Shown in pieces: positions 18,105 through 27,108 of a stretch of 45,673 nucleotides of DNA. Positions within the stretch are counted from its first letter, which is position 1. Each line of letters starts with the position of its first letter. Under the pieces are notes generated by a model. That model searched no databases. It was not told the DNA's origin and saw nothing but the letters and a program-made list of their open reading frames with translations. The translations under genes and the position numbers were made by a program. The DNA comes from Bacteroidales bacterium UBA5833. GTDB taxonomy: Bacteria > Bacteroidota > Bacteroidia > Bacteroidales > Lentimicrobiaceae. The stretch covers positions 29,649 to 75,321 of the forward strand of contig DJGZ01000011.1 in assembly GCA_002433025.1 (NCBI GenBank), written 5' to 3'.

Positions 18105-18377
18105 ATGAAAAATCTGATTATTATGCTCAGCATGCTGATGCTGATGAGTTGCGGGCTGCAGGCTCAGAACCTGGACCGCTTTGCTGACAAGAATAAAAAC
18201 CGGGCAATCAGGAAAACCGAAATGCGTGTCAACAGAAAAATTGACAAAGGTGTTGACAAAAGCCTTGATGCCGCTGAGAAAGGCACTACAAAGGCAGTAA
18301 AGGGCGACCCGCAGAAAAAAGAAGAACGCCGTAAGCGCAAAGCTCAGAAGCAGGAGGCGAAACAGGAAGAAGAATAG
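18105..18377 (+). CDS. Small charged lipoprotein
   Basis: 90 residues. The N-terminal signal ends in LMLMSC, so Cys16 is the predicted lipid site; cleavage after GLQAQ by the ordinary signal peptidase is the alternative. The mature part is very highly charged, with Lys/Arg/Asp/Glu repeats (DKNKNRAIRKTE, KKEERRKRKAQKQEAKQEEE), and probably helical or disordered. No family is recognised. It lies 57 bases after the previous gene, in the exported cluster. Confidence 0.65.
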   Translation: MKNLIIMLSMLMLMSCGLQAQNLDRFADKNKNRAIRKTEMRVNRKIDKGVDKSLDAAEKGTTKAVKGDPQKKEERRKRKAQKQEAKQEEE

Positions 18378-18475
18378 CCTGTGTATTTGTCTGGCAGTGG
18401 CTGATTCAGCTTCTGCCAGACAACTTTGACAGTGAAACAGAAAGTATCTGAACATACATCTTTTAATGAAGCAAA

Positions 18476-18976
18476 ATGAGCTCCCTCAACCTCCTGATCA
18501 AAGCATCAATGGTAATTATCTTCTGTTATTCTCATGTCAGTGCACAAACACTGCATGAAAGTATGAATACTTCCGGCGCAAGCTTTGCGGGAAGCGGCGG
18601 ATCTGCATCCCAGTCTGCCGGACAGGTATTCTATACCATTGTCACAGGCGCCGGCGGCTCGGCCAACCAGGGCATTCATCAGCCTTATGAGATTTCCGTT
18701 GTTACCAAATTAAAAGACGGGCCCGCCATCAGCCTTACAATCGCTGCATTCCCCAATCCGACGACTGGCTTACTCAGATTAAGCATAGATAACCAGCGGT
18801 TTGAAGGGCTGAATTATCAATTTTTTGAGGGCAACGGAAAATTACTGGAAACCGGAGAAATATCCGGCACTGAAACCGGAATCGACCTGACATTCAGAGC
18901 GCAGGCCGTTTATTTCTTGAAAGTTCTCCGTCATAATGAAACTCTTAAAACTTTTAAAATCGTAAAGTCTCATTGA
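18476..18976 (+). CDS. T9SS-type A sorting-domain protein
   Basis: 166-residue secreted protein with a signal peptide (about 1-23, ending HVSAQ). A Gly/Ser-rich region follows (about 30-75, containing SAGQVFYTIVTGAGGS and GIHQPYE), then a C-terminal sorting domain of the type IX secretion system (about 88-166): it starts AAFPNPTTG and ends YFLKVLRHNETLKTFKIVK. This domain directs export through the outer membrane and surface attachment. From memory of the family, short proteins with this SAGQVFYT...QPYE pattern recur beside tail-fibre-like proteins in Bacteroidota. The next gene begins 2 bases after its stop, so the two are translationally linked. Confidence 0.85.
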   Translation: MSSLNLLIKASMVIIFCYSHVSAQTLHESMNTSGASFAGSGGSASQSAGQVFYTIVTGAGGSANQGIHQPYEISVVTKLKDGPAISLTIAAFPNPTTGLLRLSIDNQRFEGLNYQFFEGNGKLLETGEISGTETGIDLTFRAQAVYFLKVLRHNETLKTFKIVKSH

Positions 18977-18978
18977 TT

Positions 18979-20919
18979 ATGAAGAAGATATCCTTAATGC
19001 TTGTATTTGTAATGAGCCTTACAAATGCCATTGCACAAATTCCGGGAAATATAAGTTATCAGGCTGTTGTTCGCGATGTAAACAACAATCTGGTTACCAA
19101 TCAGAGTATTCGCATCAGGCTGAGCATTCTGAATGCACCAACCTCAACAACTCCCCTGTGGCAGGAAGTGCACATTGCGAATACCAATGAAAGCGGGCTT
19201 ATCAGTCTTCAGTTGGGGCAATACGTTGCGTTTCCGGCCAATCTTTTCCGGGACAACAGCACCCTTTTCCTTAAAACGGAAATCGATCCTGCCGGAGGTA
19301 CAGCATATAGCATATCAGGCAGCAGTCAGTTGCTGAGTACACCCTACGCCATGGTTGCCAGGGATGTAGAAAACGTGAATGACGCCGACGCCGATCCGAC
19401 CAATGAGTTACAAACCATCAGTATCAGCGGAACAGTTCTTACCCTGTCGCACGGCGGTGGCTCCGTTGTACTTCCTTCAAGCGGCGGAGGCGGCGATAAC
19501 TGGGGCACGCAGGTTGCTATCACCAATAGTACCTTATCGGGCAACGGAACAACAGCTTCTCCGTTAGGAATCGCAACGCAATCAGCAACTGCAGGACAGG
19601 TGCTGAAATGGGACGGAACCACCTGGACCCCTGCCGATGATGAGACCGGTTCAGGTGGCGGCCCCCCTTCAGGTCCTGCAGGAGGGGATCTGACGGGGAA
19701 TTACCCGGATCCGCTTTTCAAACTCCCCTTTCACAGGGCGGTTACTTTATTTGAAACTCCATTCTTTATTCATAATAATGCATCCGAAAATTATTCCATT
19801 CATGGAAAATCAAATGGATATCATGGCATCTTTGGTGAAACGCATTCAACCACCAGTTCAGGGGTTTTGGGAAAAGGATCAGGCTATGGAACATCACCAG
19901 GTGTGGAAGGCAGATCTGGTGAAAGTGAATATCCCAATCCGCCTGAGGCCATAACCGTTGGCGTAAGAGGCACAGCAAATGCAGGTGCCGGCATCATGGG
20001 ACTTGCAAACTCAGGCTATGGGGGATATTTTAGGGCCACTAATGGGAAAGCATTATATACAAGCCAAGGAGGAGTGCAGTTCCGCAACCTGGGCGAAGCT
20101 CCAGGTCGTGTTTTAACCTGTGATGGCTTAGGAAACGCAACCTGGGAGGCCACGCAATGGACCAGCAGCGGAAACAACATCTATTACACCAACGGCAACG
20201 CAGGTATCGGAACCACCAGCCCCGGATCAAACCGCCTGAGAGTAGTTTCTGATGTTTCAGGTGGGACTAATGCCACTGCACTTTTTCAGAATCTGCATGC
20301 AGCCGGACTTGCCATGCGCGCCTCTACCAACTCTACAGACGGAACTGCGCTCATCATTCAGGAGGGGAGCGGCTATATGCTTCGATGCGACGGTTATGAC
20401 CCCAACTGGTTTGTCGGAATGATTGTCAAAGGCCGCAGCGTTGGAATCAATACCGACAATACAGGAAATTTTAACCTGGTGGTTAACGGAACAGCCGCAA
20501 AGCCCGGCGGAGGAAGCTGGTCAACTTGGTCGGACGGCAGACTTAAAAATGTAAAAGGGACTTATAAACGTGGTCTCAGCGAAATCACGGCGCTTGAAAC
20601 TGTTGTATTTTCATACAAATCCGGAAACCCGCTTAATCTGTCCTCTACGCCTGAATATGTTGGTTTTATTGCTCAGGATGTTCAAAAATATATACCTGAA
20701 GCAGTTGCAGAAGGGGCTGATGGTTATTTGAATTTCGATATGCATGCCATAAATGTGGCGTTGGTTAATGCTGTGAAAACGCTTGATTCGAAAATCAAAA
20801 ACCTTGAGCAGGAGCTAGAGCAAGCAAATGACAAAAATCTTACATTGAAAAATAAGTATGATGATATATACAACAGGGTGAACGAAATTGAAAAACTCCT
20901 GATCTTAAGTAAGAAATAG
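18979..20919 (+). CDS. Secreted protein with C-terminal S74 intramolecular chaperone domain
   Basis: 646 residues. It has a signal peptide (1-21, ending NAIAQ), an N-terminal beta-rich domain (about 22-125; GNISYQAVVRD opening common in Bacteroidota tail-fibre-domain proteins), a Gly/Ser/Pro-rich middle, repeat-like beta segments (NAGIGTTSPG), an S74 domain from about 515, and a coiled-coil end (about 595-646). The S74 catalytic pair is present: SDGRLK with Ser518 and Lys523, spaced as in endosialidase-type chaperones, which cleave themselves between Ser and Asp. The family trimerises fibrous proteins. ATG 18979 is used; a TTG start 6 bases earlier is possible but would overlap the upstream stop. 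Confidence 0.88.
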   Translation: MKKISLMLVFVMSLTNAIAQIPGNISYQAVVRDVNNNLVTNQSIRIRLSILNAPTSTTPLWQEVHIANTNESGLISLQLGQYVAFPANLFRDNSTLFLKTEIDPAGGTAYSISGSSQLLSTPYAMVARDVENVNDADADPTNELQTISISGTVLTLSHGGGSVVLPSSGGGGDNWGTQVAITNSTLSGNGTTASPLGIATQSATAGQVLKWDGTTWTPADDETGSGGGPPSGPAGGDLTGNYPDPLFKLPFHRAVTLFETPFFIHNNASENYSIHGKSNGYHGIFGETHSTTSSGVLGKGSGYGTSPGVEGRSGESEYPNPPEAITVGVRGTANAGAGIMGLANSGYGGYFRATNGKALYTSQGGVQFRNLGEAPGRVLTCDGLGNATWEATQWTSSGNNIYYTNGNAGIGTTSPGSNRLRVVSDVSGGTNATALFQNLHAAGLAMRASTNSTDGTALIIQEGSGYMLRCDGYDPNWFVGMIVKGRSVGINTDNTGNFNLVVNGTAAKPGGGSWSTWSDGRLKNVKGTYKRGLSEITALETVVFSYKSGNPLNLSSTPEYVGFIAQDVQKYIPEAVAEGADGYLNFDMHAINVALVNAVKTLDSKIKNLEQELEQANDKNLTLKNKYDDIYNRVNEIEKLLILSKK

Positions 20920-20939
20920 GTTTGCGTCAATTCCTGCTC

Positions 20940-20976
20940 AAAAGCCCTGCTTATGTAATTGTAAGCAGGGCTTTTT
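20940..20976 (+). terminator. Strong rho-independent terminator of the secreted cluster
   Basis: AAAAGCCCTGCTTA (20940-20953) and TAAGCAGGGCTTTT (20962-20975) are perfect complements around an 8-base loop, followed by more T residues. It closes the operon ending at 20919. The rest of the gap up to 21291 is AT-rich and carries the tetR promoter. Confidence 0.9.
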
Positions 20977-21192
20977 AATTTATTCAGCTTAAGTATGTTG
21001 TGAAACCAATTTTGGTTTATGAGGTTTGCTTTTGCCGGCATCAGATTTAAGAACAATTTCCTGTTTGAATTATCTTCCTTCTTTTTACCGATTGGTTAAA
21101 TTATTGTATTAGCACTGTTTTTAAGCCATGGTCGGTATTTCAATATTTGTAAATATCATATAATGAGGTACATGAGAGTATATTTGCTTTAA

Positions 21193-21218
21193 TTCGACCA
21201 TTCGACTAAAATATTCGA
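21193..21218. promoter_or_regulatory. Candidate TetR operator: three TTCGA units
   Basis: TTCGA occurs at 21193, 21201 and 21214. The middle one is part of TCGACTAAAA (21202-21211), which recurs exactly at 21894-21903 just downstream of the regulator gene. It lies immediately upstream of the tetR promoter. Operator function is inferred from position and repetition only. Confidence 0.35.
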
Positions 21219-21226
21219 TAATTTTC

Positions 21227-21257
21227 TTGCTTTTCGGAAATCGCCGGTGTAATTTTG
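21227..21257 (+). promoter_or_regulatory. tetR promoter
   Basis: TTG at 21227-21229, a 20-base spacer, and a perfect TAATTTTG (TAnnTTTG) at 21250-21257, 34 bases before ATG 21292. One of the best promoters in the window. Confidence 0.65.
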
Positions 21258-21291
21258 CAGCCGCAATCAAAATCAGGAAAATTTCCGGATC

Positions 21292-21876
21292 ATGCTCGAT
21301 AAAGAAGAAGTAAAAAATTCAATCATTGCAGTCGCAAGGCAGATTTTCAGCCGTTTTGGTTTTAAAAAAACCACTATGGATGAAATTGCTATTGCCTCGC
21401 GCAAAGGAAAGAGTTCAATCTACTATTATTTTGAAAGCAAAGAAGATATTTTTCAGGCTGTCGTCGAAAAAGAGGCATCCATGCTCAAGCGGGAATTACA
21501 GGAAGCAATCAAACCCATCAGCGACCCAAGGGAGAAACTAAAGGTTTATGTGCTTGTGCGGATGAATACGCTTAAAAAGCTGGCCAATTATTACGATGCG
21601 ATCAGGAGCGAATACCTGAGCCATCTCGATTTTGTGGAAAACATCCGTAAAAAATATGACGATGAGGAAATTTCAATGGTGGAAGCCATCCTGAAGGAAG
21701 GTGCCGAAAAAATGGAATTCAATATAGAAAACACCCGCCTGGCTGCCATTGCTATTGTCACTGCCATGAAAGGACTTGAAATTCCGATGTTCTGGCAGAA
21801 TAATGCCGATTTCGATATGGAAAAACGCCTCGACGACCTGATTAATATTCTTTTTTACGGTCTGGTACGCCGCTGA
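21292..21876 (+). CDS. TetR/AcrR-family transcriptional regulator
   Basis: 194-residue TetR-type repressor. The N-terminal helix-turn-helix is at about 10-55 (ARQIFSRFGFKKTTMDEIA, then KSSIYYYFESKEDIF, the canonical YYYF recognition helix). The ligand-binding C-terminal half is helical. It is the first gene of the efflux operon: tolC begins 122 bases later. It probably represses the operon and releases on binding an exported compound. The repeated TCGACTAAAA before and after the gene is a candidate binding element. Confidence 0.93.
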   Translation: MLDKEEVKNSIIAVARQIFSRFGFKKTTMDEIAIASRKGKSSIYYYFESKEDIFQAVVEKEASMLKRELQEAIKPISDPREKLKVYVLVRMNTLKKLANYYDAIRSEYLSHLDFVENIRKKYDDEEISMVEAILKEGAEKMEFNIENTRLAAIAIVTAMKGLEIPMFWQNNADFDMEKRLDDLINILFYGLVRR

Positions 21877-21893
21877 TTTTTTTTACAACTATA

Positions 21894-21932
21894 TCGACTA
21901 AAAAACTAAAACAGTCAAAAACTAAAACAGTC
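21894..21932. repeat. Tandem 16-bp repeat and copy of the candidate operator
   Basis: TCGACTAAAA at 21894-21903 runs into two perfect tandem copies of AAAAACTAAAACAGTC (21901-21916 and 21917-21932), followed by a T-tract. It lies in the tetR-tolC gap. It could be an operator for TetR or part of the A-rich tolC leader. Confidence 0.5.
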
Positions 21933-21998
21933 AAAAAATTTTTTTTTTGATTGAAAAACACAGAGTAAAACCAAACAATGATTAACCAACGTTGAATT

Positions 21999-23501
21999 AT
22001 GAAAAAAACTGTTTTGCAAATAAGCCTGCTTTTACTGCTGTTCTGCCAGCCAGTGATAATTAAGGCACAAATCAGCGGGCTTTCTCCGGAACTTACCGAA
22101 CTCATCAGGCTTTCCGTTGAAAAAGACCGTAAACTGGCTGCAAATCAAATTGACAGGGAAATCACCCTGCAGCAGCGCAAAGCGGTCAGGAATTCTTATT
22201 ACCCAAAGCTTGAAGCCGGTGGCAAATATGTTTTTGCCAAATCGCCGCTTAATACTGAATTGGGCGACATCACCGGATTTGAAAGCTTCGGGAAAATCAG
22301 CCAGTTTATGCAAAGCCCTGCTTTTCCGCAAATGTTTCCCGGCCTGGCTGGACTAACCGGCGAGTTGATGCAACTGGAGCAGTTACTTGCTTCTCAGGGA
22401 ATGGCATTGCCGGCTTTCAGCAAAGAAATTGAAGGTGATTTTTCAGGCAATTATTTTGGAGTGGATGTAACTGCCAGCATGTTGCTATTCAGTGGTGGAA
22501 AAGTTCCCAGGATTTCTCAGGCACTTGCCGAAAAAGCTGCGGCACAGCTACAACTTTCGCGCAAAAGTACAGCCGATCTGATTGCCGAAGTGATCGCTGC
22601 TTACGACCAACTGACACTTCTGGACCAGTCAGGTTTGTTGATTGATGAATCATCGCGCAGGCTTGAAGCCGAAAAGCGCTTTGCCACCTCAGCCCTGCGA
22701 AATGGCTTTGCCACGGCATACGATACTTTGCGAATTGCCGCCGCCCAAGCTGCACTTGATGCAAAGAAAGCAGATTTTGAAGGGAAAAAGCTGCTGCTGT
22801 CACAAAACCTTGCCAGGCTCACAGGACAGCCATCCAGTCGCTTTTACAATATGTTTCCTGATCTTCAGCCCTTACTTCCGGCGGTGAATGCATCTGAAAT
22901 TGCCAATCGTCCTGAATTGATGGCTCTTGAATCGGGTTTGCAGGCGCAAAAATATATGCTAGGTGCCGAAAAGTCGCATTACCTGCCAAAAGTACAAGCG
23001 TTTGCATCTGCCCGCTACGATAACATTTTTAATGCAGAAGCTAATTTCAAATCGCCTATGAATATTGGTGCAGATATAAATTCAATGACACTGGGACCGG
23101 CATTTATGGCAGGGGTAGGCTTCAAATGGGACATTTTCGATTTATCCGGAGGTAGTTCGAAAGTCAAACTGGCTAAGCTTGAAGTAAAAAAGGCAGCCAA
23201 TGCCCTGGAAGAAGCACGCGAACTGCTGGAACTCAACCTTACCAGAACCACTTCGGCATTAGAAACAGCCAATGCACAGGTAATTCTGAAAAGCAAAGAG
23301 AAAGCCGTTGCTCAAAAAGCGCTGGAAATGGCATCAAAATCCTACAATGAAGGCCAGATAAGCATAACCGAACGTCTGGCTGCAGAAACCGGCTACCAGC
23401 AATCGGCACTTGAGTATTACCAGGCAATATTTGCCCAGCGCCAGGCTGCCATTGAGTTATACAAAGCCACTGGTGACCTCGGAATTGAAAAAATCAAATA
23501 A
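21999..23501 (+). CDS. TolC-family outer membrane efflux protein
   Basis: 500 residues; forms the outer-membrane channel and periplasmic tunnel of an exporter. It has a signal peptide (about 1-24, ending IKAQ), then the two tandem long-helix repeats of the family (about 30-250 and 290-495), with helix-forming segments such as QQRKAVRNSYYPKLEAG in each half. The stop is 29 bases before hlyD. It is expected to dock to the HlyD adaptor of the next gene. Confidence 0.93.
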   Translation: MKKTVLQISLLLLLFCQPVIIKAQISGLSPELTELIRLSVEKDRKLAANQIDREITLQQRKAVRNSYYPKLEAGGKYVFAKSPLNTELGDITGFESFGKISQFMQSPAFPQMFPGLAGLTGELMQLEQLLASQGMALPAFSKEIEGDFSGNYFGVDVTASMLLFSGGKVPRISQALAEKAAAQLQLSRKSTADLIAEVIAAYDQLTLLDQSGLLIDESSRRLEAEKRFATSALRNGFATAYDTLRIAAAQAALDAKKADFEGKKLLLSQNLARLTGQPSSRFYNMFPDLQPLLPAVNASEIANRPELMALESGLQAQKYMLGAEKSHYLPKVQAFASARYDNIFNAEANFKSPMNIGADINSMTLGPAFMAGVGFKWDIFDLSGGSSKVKLAKLEVKKAANALEEARELLELNLTRTTSALETANAQVILKSKEKAVAQKALEMASKSYNEGQISITERLAAETGYQQSALEYYQAIFAQRQAAIELYKATGDLGIEKIK

Positions 23502-23530
23502 TTTCTTAAATCTTTAAAAAAACAACCAAA

Positions 23531-24565
23531 ATGAAAACGCTGAATAAACGCAATGCCGGAATGTTGGGGGCATTTATTACTTTCCTGTCAATCATAATTC
23601 TAGTAAGTATTGCAGGTTGGTTATTTCTTAAACCTCAGCCCGAAATGTTACAGGGCGAAATTGAAGCAACTGAAACCAGAATTTCTGGAAAAGTACCTGC
23701 CCGGATTCAGAAAATTTTAGTTGAAGAAGGCGCGCAGGTAAAAGCCGGGGATACACTGGTAATTCTGGAAAGCCCTGAACTTGAAGCAAAACTCATGCAG
23801 GCTTCATCTGCCGAAAGTGCAGCCATGGCACAAAACAGAAAAGCAATCAAAGGGGCGCGTCAGGAACAGGTAACTGCCGCCTACGAGATGTGGCAAAAAG
23901 CTGAGGTAGGTGTAGGATTCGCAAAAAAAACCTTCGACCGGGTACAGAATATGTTCAACGACGGTGTGGTTTCTGCCCAAAAACGCGATGAAGCGGAGGC
24001 AGCTTACAATGCTGCTGTTGCTACTTCAAAAGCAGCACGTTCACAATACGACATGGCTGTGAATGGCGCCGAAACCGAAGACAAGCAGGCTGCTTTGGCT
24101 TTGGTTGACCGTGCCAGGGGAGCTGTGTCGGAAGTCCAGGCTTACCTTTCCGAAACGGTATTGGTGTCGCCGGTAAACGGCGAAGTTTCAGATATTTTTC
24201 CCAAAACCGGCGAACTGGTTGGATCCGGCGCTCCCGTAATGAGTCTGGTGGATTTAACAGATGTAAAGGCAATCTTCAGCATACGCGAAGACAAAATGCA
24301 GCTTATTCAGAAAGGAAAGGAATTTGAAGCGGTAGTACCCGCTTTAGGGAATAAGAAAATAAGGCTAAAGGTCAGCTACATCAAAGCCATGGCAGGTTAT
24401 GCCACATTTAAACCCACCAAAAGCAACGGAGGTTTTGATGTGAAAACGTTTGAAGTTCATGCCCGACCTGTGGATGGAAGCACAGGCCTGCTGCCGGGAA
24501 TGAGTGTGCTGGTTGATTACAGCAGCCTTGAGAATAAACTTGCCAAAGGCATTTCTGCCAGGTAG
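23531..24565 (+). CDS. HlyD-family membrane fusion (adaptor) protein
   Basis: 344 residues; links the inner-membrane permeases to TolC. It has one N-terminal membrane anchor (about 12-32, FITFLSIIILVSIAGWLFL), a biotinyl-lipoyl-like half (about 45-80, with ISGKVPARIQKILVEEGAQV), a helical hairpin (about 85-200), the second lipoyl half with VSPVNGEVSD at about 215, and a beta-barrel end. It ends in TAG at 24565. Confidence 0.94.
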   Translation: MKTLNKRNAGMLGAFITFLSIIILVSIAGWLFLKPQPEMLQGEIEATETRISGKVPARIQKILVEEGAQVKAGDTLVILESPELEAKLMQASSAESAAMAQNRKAIKGARQEQVTAAYEMWQKAEVGVGFAKKTFDRVQNMFNDGVVSAQKRDEAEAAYNAAVATSKAARSQYDMAVNGAETEDKQAALALVDRARGAVSEVQAYLSETVLVSPVNGEVSDIFPKTGELVGSGAPVMSLVDLTDVKAIFSIREDKMQLIQKGKEFEAVVPALGNKKIRLKVSYIKAMAGYATFKPTKSNGGFDVKTFEVHARPVDGSTGLLPGMSVLVDYSSLENKLAKGISAR

Positions 24566-24593
24566 CAGCCTGCAACTAAATCTTATACGGATT

Positions 24594-25790
24594 ATGAATA
24601 CTTACATCAAGGCTATTGCAGGTGTATCGGGCAGAGAGATCAACCGTATGACATCCAGGCCGTTGTATTTTCTTGCGGTGGTGCTTTTGCCCTTGCTGAG
24701 CCTGCTTTTTTTTGTGTCGCTCATGAAGGAAGGTGTGCCGGTAAAACTGCCCATCGCTGTGGTTGATTACGATCACACTGCATTATCGGCAAAATTCAGG
24801 CGTACCATGGATGCTACCCCGGGAAGCAGTGTGGTGATGACTCCTGCCACCGAACATGAAGCCCTGTCAGAGCTCAGAAAGGGCAACATCTACGGTTATG
24901 TGGTATTGCCTCACAACCTGCAGGCTGATATCATGAATGGCTCACAACCTGTGGTAAGGTTTTATTACCAGAACGGATTACTTATTGCGGGGGGGCTGAT
25001 ACAGAATGATTTAACTGTAACCCTGCATACACTTTCTGCTGGTGTGAACAAGCAGAAACGCGAGGCCATGGGGCAGGATGAAGTTACGGTGTATGCTGCA
25101 ATTCAGCCCGTTAAACCCGATGCCCATTTACTTTTTAATCCTGAAACCAATTATCCGGTGTATGTTACCAGCATTATGCTCCCCATTATGCTGCAGATTT
25201 TTATTCTGATGATTACCGTTTACAGCATAGGTATTGAAATAAAGGAGCGCACTTCGCGGGAATGGCTCAGAATCTCAGGAAAATCTGTTACAGTTGCACT
25301 TACAGGCAAGCTATTGCCTTATACGGCGATTTTCTTCATCCTGACAATGTTTTCCAACCTTTTACTCTTCAGGGTACTGATGATTCCTTTAAACACAGGT
25401 ATAATTTACCTGGTATTGTTGTCATTGCTGTATGTGCTATCATATCAGGCAATTGCTGTATTCTTCGTCGGATTGTTGCCCATGATGAGGCATTCCCTGA
25501 ATCTGGCAGCTTTTTACGGAATTCTGGCACTTACACTTTGTGGCTTTTCTTTTCCCATCGAACATATGCCTGAAGTTTTCAGGCTGTGGGCAGAAGCATT
25601 TCCTGTAAGGCATTACATGCATATTTTTCAGAGTCAGATACTTGCCGGATTTGATTTTGCGTATGCCGCTCCCTCTTATCTGAAGTTTCTGCTGTTTCTG
25701 CTGTTGCCGTTTGCCATTATTTTCAGGTTAAAATCGGCACTTATCTATCAGAACTTTATTGAAAAAATTCAAATCACAGATGCTGCCTGA
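24594..25790 (+). CDS. ABC-2 type permease, first of a pair
   Basis: 398-residue inner-membrane protein of the ABC2_membrane_3 type. It has one membrane segment near the N-terminus (PLYFLAVVLLPLLSLLFFV), a large soluble domain (about 45-195), and five further membrane segments in the C-terminal half. The open frame extends to 24504, inside hlyD, but the first 30 residues overlap hlyD in another frame; ATG 24594 starts a family-like N-terminus. No ATP-binding domain is fused. It is paired with the similar gene at 25820, probably forming a heterodimer. Confidence 0.9.
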   Translation: MNTYIKAIAGVSGREINRMTSRPLYFLAVVLLPLLSLLFFVSLMKEGVPVKLPIAVVDYDHTALSAKFRRTMDATPGSSVVMTPATEHEALSELRKGNIYGYVVLPHNLQADIMNGSQPVVRFYYQNGLLIAGGLIQNDLTVTLHTLSAGVNKQKREAMGQDEVTVYAAIQPVKPDAHLLFNPETNYPVYVTSIMLPIMLQIFILMITVYSIGIEIKERTSREWLRISGKSVTVALTGKLLPYTAIFFILTMFSNLLLFRVLMIPLNTGIIYLVLLSLLYVLSYQAIAVFFVGLLPMMRHSLNLAAFYGILALTLCGFSFPIEHMPEVFRLWAEAFPVRHYMHIFQSQILAGFDFAYAAPSYLKFLLFLLLPFAIIFRLKSALIYQNFIEKIQITDAA

Positions 25791-25819
25791 GGCTTAGGCT
25801 CCTGAAAAAACCGAAATCA

Positions 25820-27076
25820 ATGAAGAGCTTACTAGTTAAAACTTTCGAAAGGTTCAGAAGTGCAATAAGCAATACCGCGCTCATTTTTCAGCGTGAACTG
25901 CTTCTTTTACTATCTGACCTGGGCGTAACCATTCTCCTGCTGATTGTGCCGGTGGTGTATCCTTTTCTGTATTCGCTGATTTATTATCCCGAAGTGGTTC
26001 GCGATCTCCCGGTGGCTGTAGTTGATCTGTCGCAATCTGCTGACAGCAGGGCCTTTATCAGAAAACTCAATGCTACACCCGATCTGGACATCAGGTATGA
26101 ATGTATTTCGATGGAGGATGCTGTGGAAAAGTTCAGGAAGCGCGAAAACAGAGGCATTATTCTGATTCCTGAAACCTACTCATCCGATCTGGCTTTGGGC
26201 AGACAGGCGGTTGTGTCATTGTATGCCGATATGGAATTTTTTCTGTATTACAAGGCTATGGTAATGGGAGCCGGGTTGGTTTCCATAGAAGAAGGCAACG
26301 ACATTCAGGTAAAAAGGCTTATGAATTCCGGTCTTTCGGAAAGACAAGCCGTGGTTTTCAGCAATCCGTTTGTTATCAGCGGAAACGCCATCGCCAACCC
26401 TGCCGGAGGATTTGCCTCTTACGGAATACCAGCTGCCCTCATGCTTATCATACAGCAAACCCTTGTGCTCGCCATAGGCATTATGGCTGGCACCGCGCGC
26501 GAACGTCACAAGCTGGGTACACTTATTCCCTGCGATTTGCGCCGTATGGGAACCCTCAGGATGGTGCTCGGCAAATCAGCCGCCTATTTTTTAATTTATG
26601 CCGTTATGTGCATTTACATGCTGGGTGCAATTCCCGCCTGGTTTGGCTATCCCGATAAAGCAGGTTTCAGTCAAATGGTGTCATTGATGGTGCCTTACCT
26701 GCTGTCAGCCATATTTTTCGGGTTAAGCCTGTCTGTATTTTTCAAAAACAGGGAGACCCCCATGCTTCTGTATCTGTTTTTGTCGTTTCCGCTGTTGTTC
26801 CTTTCCGGTATTATCTGGCCATTGTCGAACATGAGTCCTGTGTGGCAGGCCGTGAGGAGCATCTTTCCATCGTCGCACGCCATGCTGGGTTACATAAAAA
26901 TGAATTCGCTGGGGGCAGGAATATCCGAAACCAACCATGAAATTGCCATGCTGTGGAGACTAACCGCCTTTTATTTTGTAATGGCCTGTCTGGTTTACAA
27001 GACCCAAATCACAAAGGTTAAAAAACTTGTGCTTAATGCCGGTCATAAGCATAATCCGACTATTCCGGCACTTTAA
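25820..27076 (+). CDS. ABC-2 type permease, second of a pair
   Basis: 418-residue inner-membrane permease with the same layout as its upstream neighbour: one N-terminal membrane segment (about 30-55, LLLLSDLGVTILLLIVPVVYPFLY), a soluble domain (about 60-200), then five C-terminal membrane segments. It starts 29 bases after the upstream stop. The two share the pattern VAVVDLS/VAVVDYD after the first membrane segment, showing they are diverged homologues. Neither carries Walker motifs. Confidence 0.9.
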   Translation: MKSLLVKTFERFRSAISNTALIFQRELLLLLSDLGVTILLLIVPVVYPFLYSLIYYPEVVRDLPVAVVDLSQSADSRAFIRKLNATPDLDIRYECISMEDAVEKFRKRENRGIILIPETYSSDLALGRQAVVSLYADMEFFLYYKAMVMGAGLVSIEEGNDIQVKRLMNSGLSERQAVVFSNPFVISGNAIANPAGGFASYGIPAALMLIIQQTLVLAIGIMAGTARERHKLGTLIPCDLRRMGTLRMVLGKSAAYFLIYAVMCIYMLGAIPAWFGYPDKAGFSQMVSLMVPYLLSAIFFGLSLSVFFKNRETPMLLYLFLSFPLLFLSGIIWPLSNMSPVWQAVRSIFPSSHAMLGYIKMNSLGAGISETNHEIAMLWRLTAFYFVMACLVYKTQITKVKKLVLNAGHKHNPTIPAL

Positions 27077-27108
27077 CTTAAAAATTAATTTATTCAAAAA
27101 CTAAAACA

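Noticed and set aside
21907..22015. Inverted pair AAAACAGT / ACTGTTTT flanking the tolC start
   Set aside because: The second arm is within the tolC coding start, about 90 bases away, and both arms are A/T-rich and short, so chance pairing is likely.
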